Of a stretch of 64,000 bases of DNA, positions 60,542 to 64,000 are shown one piece after another. The position numbers were made by a program, and so were the translations under genes. The DNA comes from Ignavibacteria bacterium. GTDB lineage: Bacteria > Bacteroidota > Ignavibacteria > Tepidaquicellales > Tepidaquicellaceae. A model generated the notes under the pieces. The model searched no databases. It was given only the letters and a program-made list of their open reading frames with translations, and had not been told where the DNA came from. Position 1 is the stretch's first letter; each line of letters begins with the position of its first letter. The stretch covers positions 372,001 through 436,000 of the forward strand of contig JADJMZ010000005.1 in NCBI GenBank assembly GCA_016709315.1, written 5' to 3'.

Positions 60542-62560
60542 TTACTTCACCAATACCATACGCTTCAAATCCGTAAAATCATTTGTTACAAGTTTGTAAA
60601 AATAAATCCCGCTTGATAAATTCCTTCCGTCAAATTCATAAGAATATTTTCCTGCAACTTGCCTTTCATTGACTATAGACACAATTTCTTTACCGTCAAT
60701 ACCAAATATTTTCAACGATACATAATTTGAAACCGGTATTTCGTAATTAATTTTAGTTACCGGATTAAACGGATTAGGATAATTCTGATATAATTTATAT
60801 TCTGTGGGAATTTCATAACTCGTAATTCCGACAGGATTTTTAACCACAAGATTTAAATTTCTGATATGTACCGGCGTTCCGTTTGCTCCGTTTCCTTTTA
60901 CAGTTACAATATAGTTACCGCTTGTTACGCCTCCCGAAGTTATGATCCGTAATCTTAATGAATCAGGAAATGATATTAAAGAGTCCTTAGGAATATCGGA
61001 TGATCTGTTTAAAAAAGAAATTGTAATTGCACCTGCAGCCGGAGCCGGCGTTATAGTTGCAGAAAATTTTGCTGTTTTATCCCATAGTTTTACAGCCGGA
61101 ACTGAAACATAAAATATTGAACTGTCTCCATTTCCTTCCAATGTATCAATATTCGATGACAGTCTCATTGCAAAATCAGGAAAGAAAGATGCCATGTTCT
61201 GAGCATTTCCGTTTCTGTGATCACCCCATACACTAAACGCTGTCAAATTATTACCTGCTATGCTTGTATAATCTCCTCTGTAACAATTTGTATTCGCTGC
61301 ACAAGGCGGATTAGGATAAAGAAAAGTTTGATTCGTCAGTCTCTGATTAGGAGCGAAAGTATTTCCGCCGTCAGTTGTGTACGTTGCATAAACATCAACT
61401 CCGAAATTCACAGGATTGTTTCTGTCATCATACCAGTGAACGTAAAGCTTGCCTGTAGTTAGCTCGCAATAAATTTCCGGAAACCACTGATCGCTTAACT
61501 GCGGATCAGGATTATCATTTATTCTCTTTGCAGCAGACCATGTTGCTCCCTGATCCGTAGAATATCTGAGAAAAACGTCGGGCTTATTTCCGCTGCCCGC
61601 CGGTTCATTAGTAGCATATACAAGATACAGTCTGCCTCTGTAAGGACCATTGCTGTTATCCATTGCAATCTTCGGATGCGGAGCAGTTCTGGCTCCGTTA
61701 ATTACAAATCTGCTTTGAGTATTCAGTATGCCAATGTATCCAACAAAATTCTGACTGGACATAAGAGTAAAGTTGAGTCCTCCGTTAGTTGATCTGTAAA
61801 AGTTATAAGTTCTGGATGCAGTTGAGCCTGTATTTGTCACATAAATAACACAACCTCCGTTAACTGTATCATTCGGTCCAACAGCAATATAACATCCGGG
61901 CTGTGTATTGCTTGGACTGAATGTAGTAGTCCATGTCAAACCTTCATTAGTGCTTCTTCCAAAATTTCCGGGAGTTATTGCCGCATAAACATAATTTGCA
62001 TAAGGACCTGTTCCTGTATATTCCGCAGAGACATGATTTCTGTCATTTCCCGAAACAGACAATACCGGCAGACTCCATGATATACCATTATCAGTAGATC
62101 TGTAAATATATTGCCCGGTTACACCTGAGCCGTAAATCAATACGCCGTTTCCTGTATAAGTACTCCAGGGATCACAGCAAGTAGAAGAATGATAAGAAGG
62201 GTTACTTAGAATCCAGTTCATCCCGCCGTTTGTTGAAGTTCTGGCATTTTGTCCGGACCCGCCATTCACTCCGAAAAACAGATGCAAAGGATTATTTGGA
62301 TTTGTAGTTGCATGCTGTTCCCAGTTATCTACTCCGATATCAAAATTATCAAAATCATTAATTGTAACAACGCTGACTGAATTGCTTTTACTTTTATTGT
62401 AACTCATAAAAGATTCTAAAGTCGGCTGCTCAATCGCCGGATCATCATCATTAAAAACATGTCCGTAATATTGTCCCTGAAAGAGTACTGTCAAAGTTAC
62501 AATAATCAGCATCAGGAATAAATTTCTTATTAGCAATGAAATGTATTTTTTTGATTTCAT
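60542..62560 (-). CDS. secreted BNR/sialidase-fold protein with T9SS sorting domain
   Basis: 672 residues, signal peptide (LIRNLFLMLIIVTLTVLFQGQ). At least five BNR-type Asp-box-like motifs are visible: RSTDNGISWSLP, RSTNEGLTWTT, RSTNGGLNFTL, YSTDQGATWSA and YTTDGGNTFAP. They mark a six-bladed beta-propeller as in sialidases and related proteins. The catalytic Arg triad of true sialidases could not be confirmed. An Ig-like region (about 490-580) and the sorting domain (YQNYPNPFNPVTKINYEIP, ending FTDLKRMVLVK) end the protein. It may bind or cut glycans, or be only structural. Confidence 0.9.
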   Translation of the reverse strand: MKSKKYISLLIRNLFLMLIIVTLTVLFQGQYYGHVFNDDDPAIEQPTLESFMSYNKSKSNSVSVVTINDFDNFDIGVDNWEQHATTNPNNPLHLFFGVNGGSGQNARTSTNGGMNWILSNPSYHSSTCCDPWSTYTGNGVLIYGSGVTGQYIYRSTDNGISWSLPVLSVSGNDRNHVSAEYTGTGPYANYVYAAITPGNFGRSTNEGLTWTTTFSPSNTQPGCYIAVGPNDTVNGGCVIYVTNTGSTASRTYNFYRSTNGGLNFTLMSSQNFVGYIGILNTQSRFVINGARTAPHPKIAMDNSNGPYRGRLYLVYATNEPAGSGNKPDVFLRYSTDQGATWSAAKRINDNPDPQLSDQWFPEIYCELTTGKLYVHWYDDRNNPVNFGVDVYATYTTDGGNTFAPNQRLTNQTFLYPNPPCAANTNCYRGDYTSIAGNNLTAFSVWGDHRNGNAQNMASFFPDFAMRLSSNIDTLEGNGDSSIFYVSVPAVKLWDKTAKFSATITPAPAAGAITISFLNRSSDIPKDSLISFPDSLRLRIITSGGVTSGNYIVTVKGNGANGTPVHIRNLNLVVKNPVGITSYEIPTEYKLYQNYPNPFNPVTKINYEIPVSNYVSLKIFGIDGKEIVSIVNERQVAGKYSYEFDGRNLSSGIYFYKLVTNDFTDLKRMVLVK

Positions 62561-63013
62561 AATAATTAGTTTTAATTTTTGAGATGAGAGCTTAAAATTT
62601 TAATAATATTATTTAATAATTTATAAATTATTTATCTATACTTTTTTATAATAAAGCGAAGTTATGCAAAAGACTAGTACTTCCCGTTTTCACTTTGTAC
62701 AAATCGAAAAATTAGTAAGTTATTTAAAAAGTAAACTCATTAAAAAAATATATTTACCTCGAAGACGCAAAGACTCTGAGAAAAATTAAAGAATTAAAGA
62801 ACTTCGAGACTTTGAGACTTTGAGACATATTTAAATTTTTAGTTATTGGTCATATCCGTGTGTTGCATTATAAATTGTTTGTTATCCTTAACTTAATGGC
62901 ATTGCCACCAGGGTGGTCTTAAATTGAAAACCTGAAACTTGCTTAACTATAACAATTAATTAAAATTCAGTAAAACAGATTTTCATTTAAAGCCAAAACG
63001 AAATCAAATAAAT
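62561..63013. other. 453-bp spacer with dispersed repeat
   Basis: Upstream of the BNR-repeat gene and downstream of pyrF, both minus strand. Contents: an AT-rich stretch (promoter of the BNR-protein gene), a dispersed repeat (62755-62828), the sequence cttaacttaatggcattg (62887-62904; also at 14115-14132) followed by ccaccagggtgg, and no recognisable terminator for pyrF. Confidence 0.7.
62755..62828. repeat. dispersed repeat with imperfect inverted arms
   Basis: tacctcgaagacgcaaagac... (62755-62781) is the reverse of the 10137-10164 and 14053-14080 type arm. It is followed, after an AT-rich loop, by acttcgagactttgagactt... (62800-62828), a partial partner with a direct duplication of gagacttt. 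Confidence 0.65.
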
Positions 63014-63835
63014 TTAATTATACTTTTTAAAAACATTTATTTCTTCATTAAGCTTCATTGCGCCTGTTCTTACAGCTTCTATAAATTCATTTTCATTGCA
63101 ATCTTTTGCAGAAGAATAGATTATACTTCTGCCCGAATTTATTACAAAATTTTCATTTGTGCCCAGACTTTTCATTAAATTCTCCAGGTCGTTTGCCTGT
63201 GCACCGATGCCGGGAATAAGTAAGGGAATCTCAGGATTAGCTCTAATAAAATTCTGAATCTCCTGTGTATGATTAGCGCCAAATACAAAACCAATATTAT
63301 TATCTTTGTTCCACTTCATACTCTTATCAATAACTTCTTCATACAAATACTTTTCACCGACTTTTAATTTCTGGAAATCATTATGACCTTTATTTGAAGT
63401 GAGAGCAAGGATGTAAACGAATTTATTTTTTCTCCTGATGAAAGGCGCAACGGAATCTTCACCCATATAAGGACTCAGAGTTACAGAATCAAAATTATAA
63501 TCATCAAAAAAAGTTCGGGCATACATCTCCGCAGAATTATCAATGTCCCCTCTTTTAGCGTCGCAGATTTTTATTGTATCCTCCGGAATTAAATTCAAAG
63601 TATGCCAGATTGCAACAATACCTTCTTCCAGAAGACATTCATAAAATGCTGAGTTAAGTTTATAACCTGCAACTATGTCTTTTGTATTTTCAACAATCAG
63701 CCTGTTAAATACAGCAACCGGGTTTTTATACTTCAGAAACATATCCGGAAGTTTTTTCAGATCGGGATCTAATCCGATAACAAGATTAGATTTGTTTTTT
63801 GAAACAATATTTTTGAGTTTGTCGGTGTAGTTCAA
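63014..63835 (-). CDS. pyrF: orotidine 5'-phosphate decarboxylase, type 2
   Basis: 273 residues, the length of the type-2 form. It decarboxylates OMP to UMP. The N-terminal SNLVIGLDPDLKKLPDMF, the catalytic ICDAKRGDIDNSAEMYARTFF (Asp-Lys-x-x-Asp) and LSPYMGEDSVAPF are all intact; LLIPGIGAQANDLENL is the phosphate loop. An isolated pyrimidine gene: no other pyr genes are in the window. The ATG at 63835 fits the family N-terminus. Confidence 0.96.
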   Translation of the reverse strand: MNYTDKLKNIVSKNKSNLVIGLDPDLKKLPDMFLKYKNPVAVFNRLIVENTKDIVAGYKLNSAFYECLLEEGIVAIWHTLNLIPEDTIKICDAKRGDIDNSAEMYARTFFDDYNFDSVTLSPYMGEDSVAPFIRRKNKFVYILALTSNKGHNDFQKLKVGEKYLYEEVIDKSMKWNKDNNIGFVFGANHTQEIQNFIRANPEIPLLIPGIGAQANDLENLMKSLGTNENFVINSGRSIIYSSAKDCNENEFIEAVRTGAMKLNEEINVFKKYN

Positions 63836-63862
63836 AATTTCAGTATTTTAAAATTTTAAAAC

Positions 63863-63892
63863 TTTAGATTTCACTTGCGCTGAAATCTAAAA
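63863..63892 (-). terminator. terminator of the gene at the right edge
   Basis: ttagatttca / tgaaatctaa form a perfect 10-bp stem with a 7-base loop. On the minus strand the aaaattttaaaact side gives a U-rich tail. It lies just after the stop codon of the right-edge reading frame. Confidence 0.7.
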
Positions 63893-63913
63893 TATTTTTT
63901 ACAATCTTAATAT

Positions 63914-64000
63914 TCATTTCAAAAAGTTTTTCCACATCATAGACTCAACCGGCTTGTTTGTTTTCTTATTATACTTTGCGCTGAGTTTTTTATCATACGA
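63914..64000 (-). CDS. C-terminal tail of an unidentified protein (partial)
   Basis: An open frame enters from the right edge and ends at a TGA at 63916-63914. It gives 28 residues, ending SMMWKNFLK, Lys-rich (KKLSAKYNKKTNKP). It is called because a terminator follows it on the same strand and pyrF continues in that direction. Too short to identify. Confidence 0.5.
   Translation of the reverse strand, partial: SYDKKLSAKYNKKTNKPVESMMWKNFLK

Overview
The window is low-GC (AT-rich intergenic spacers, many A-runs) and comes from a member of the Bacteroidota/Chlorobiota side of the tree, most likely Ignavibacteria or a close relative. The main reasons are five secreted proteins (a sixth is cut at the left edge) ending in, or related to, type IX secretion (T9SS) C-terminal domains with the NYPNPFNP signature common in Ignavibacteria, an adjacent porU-porV pair, a GTP-type PEP carboxykinase, and many SD-less A-rich leaders. 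This placement is inference from gene content. No rRNA, tRNA, CRISPR array, integrase or transposase gene was seen.

Layout. 1-8400: four minus-strand genes for secreted, T9SS-sorted surface proteins (the first partial). Three share an almost identical C-terminal coding cassette, and the spacers carry a repeated 3' module: terminator, then a 28-bp perfect palindrome, then an array of ggcaatW heptamers. 8400-13800: murB, a secreted subtilisin-like protease and a CoA-transferase. 13800-19560: a MITE-like element, queC, two tandem AI-2E-family permeases, pckG, then a 650-bp spacer with a GC-rich foldback element and a dispersed repeat. 19562-22802: a membrane Fe-S oxidoreductase and metK. 22900-30760: a plus-strand run with an EI24/CysZ-like membrane protein, a minimal metallopeptidase-like protein, purL, an outer-membrane protein, mlaE-mlaF-mlaD (lipid transport) and a lipoprotein. 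30990-33374: acpP-fabF-rnc. 33646-43250: the T9SS locus porU-porV, a large secreted M6-metalloprotease homologue that has lost its zinc ligands, and a glycosyltransferase. 43247-47906: minus-strand outer-membrane protein, DUF2520 protein, dtd, prmC and an amidohydrolase-like lipoprotein that has lost its metal histidines. 48057-49778: MerR regulator and a YcaQ-like protein. 49783-54931: an eight-gene minus-strand stress cluster (MarR, YceI, pirin, Dps, FMN reductase, NmrA, small protein, VOC dioxygenase) that looks like a quinone/electrophile response. 55525-60154: peptide ABC permeases, an NlpC/P60 lipoprotein and the substrate-binding lipoprotein. 60542-64000: a secreted BNR-repeat protein, pyrF and the tail of one more gene.

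Together, PorU and PorV in this window belong to the machinery that would export and anchor the NYPNPFNP proteins also encoded here. The strongest unexplained signals are the repeated CTD-terminator-palindrome-heptamer module, two apparently dead enzymes that keep their folds but not their metal ligands, and several foldback or dispersed repeats.
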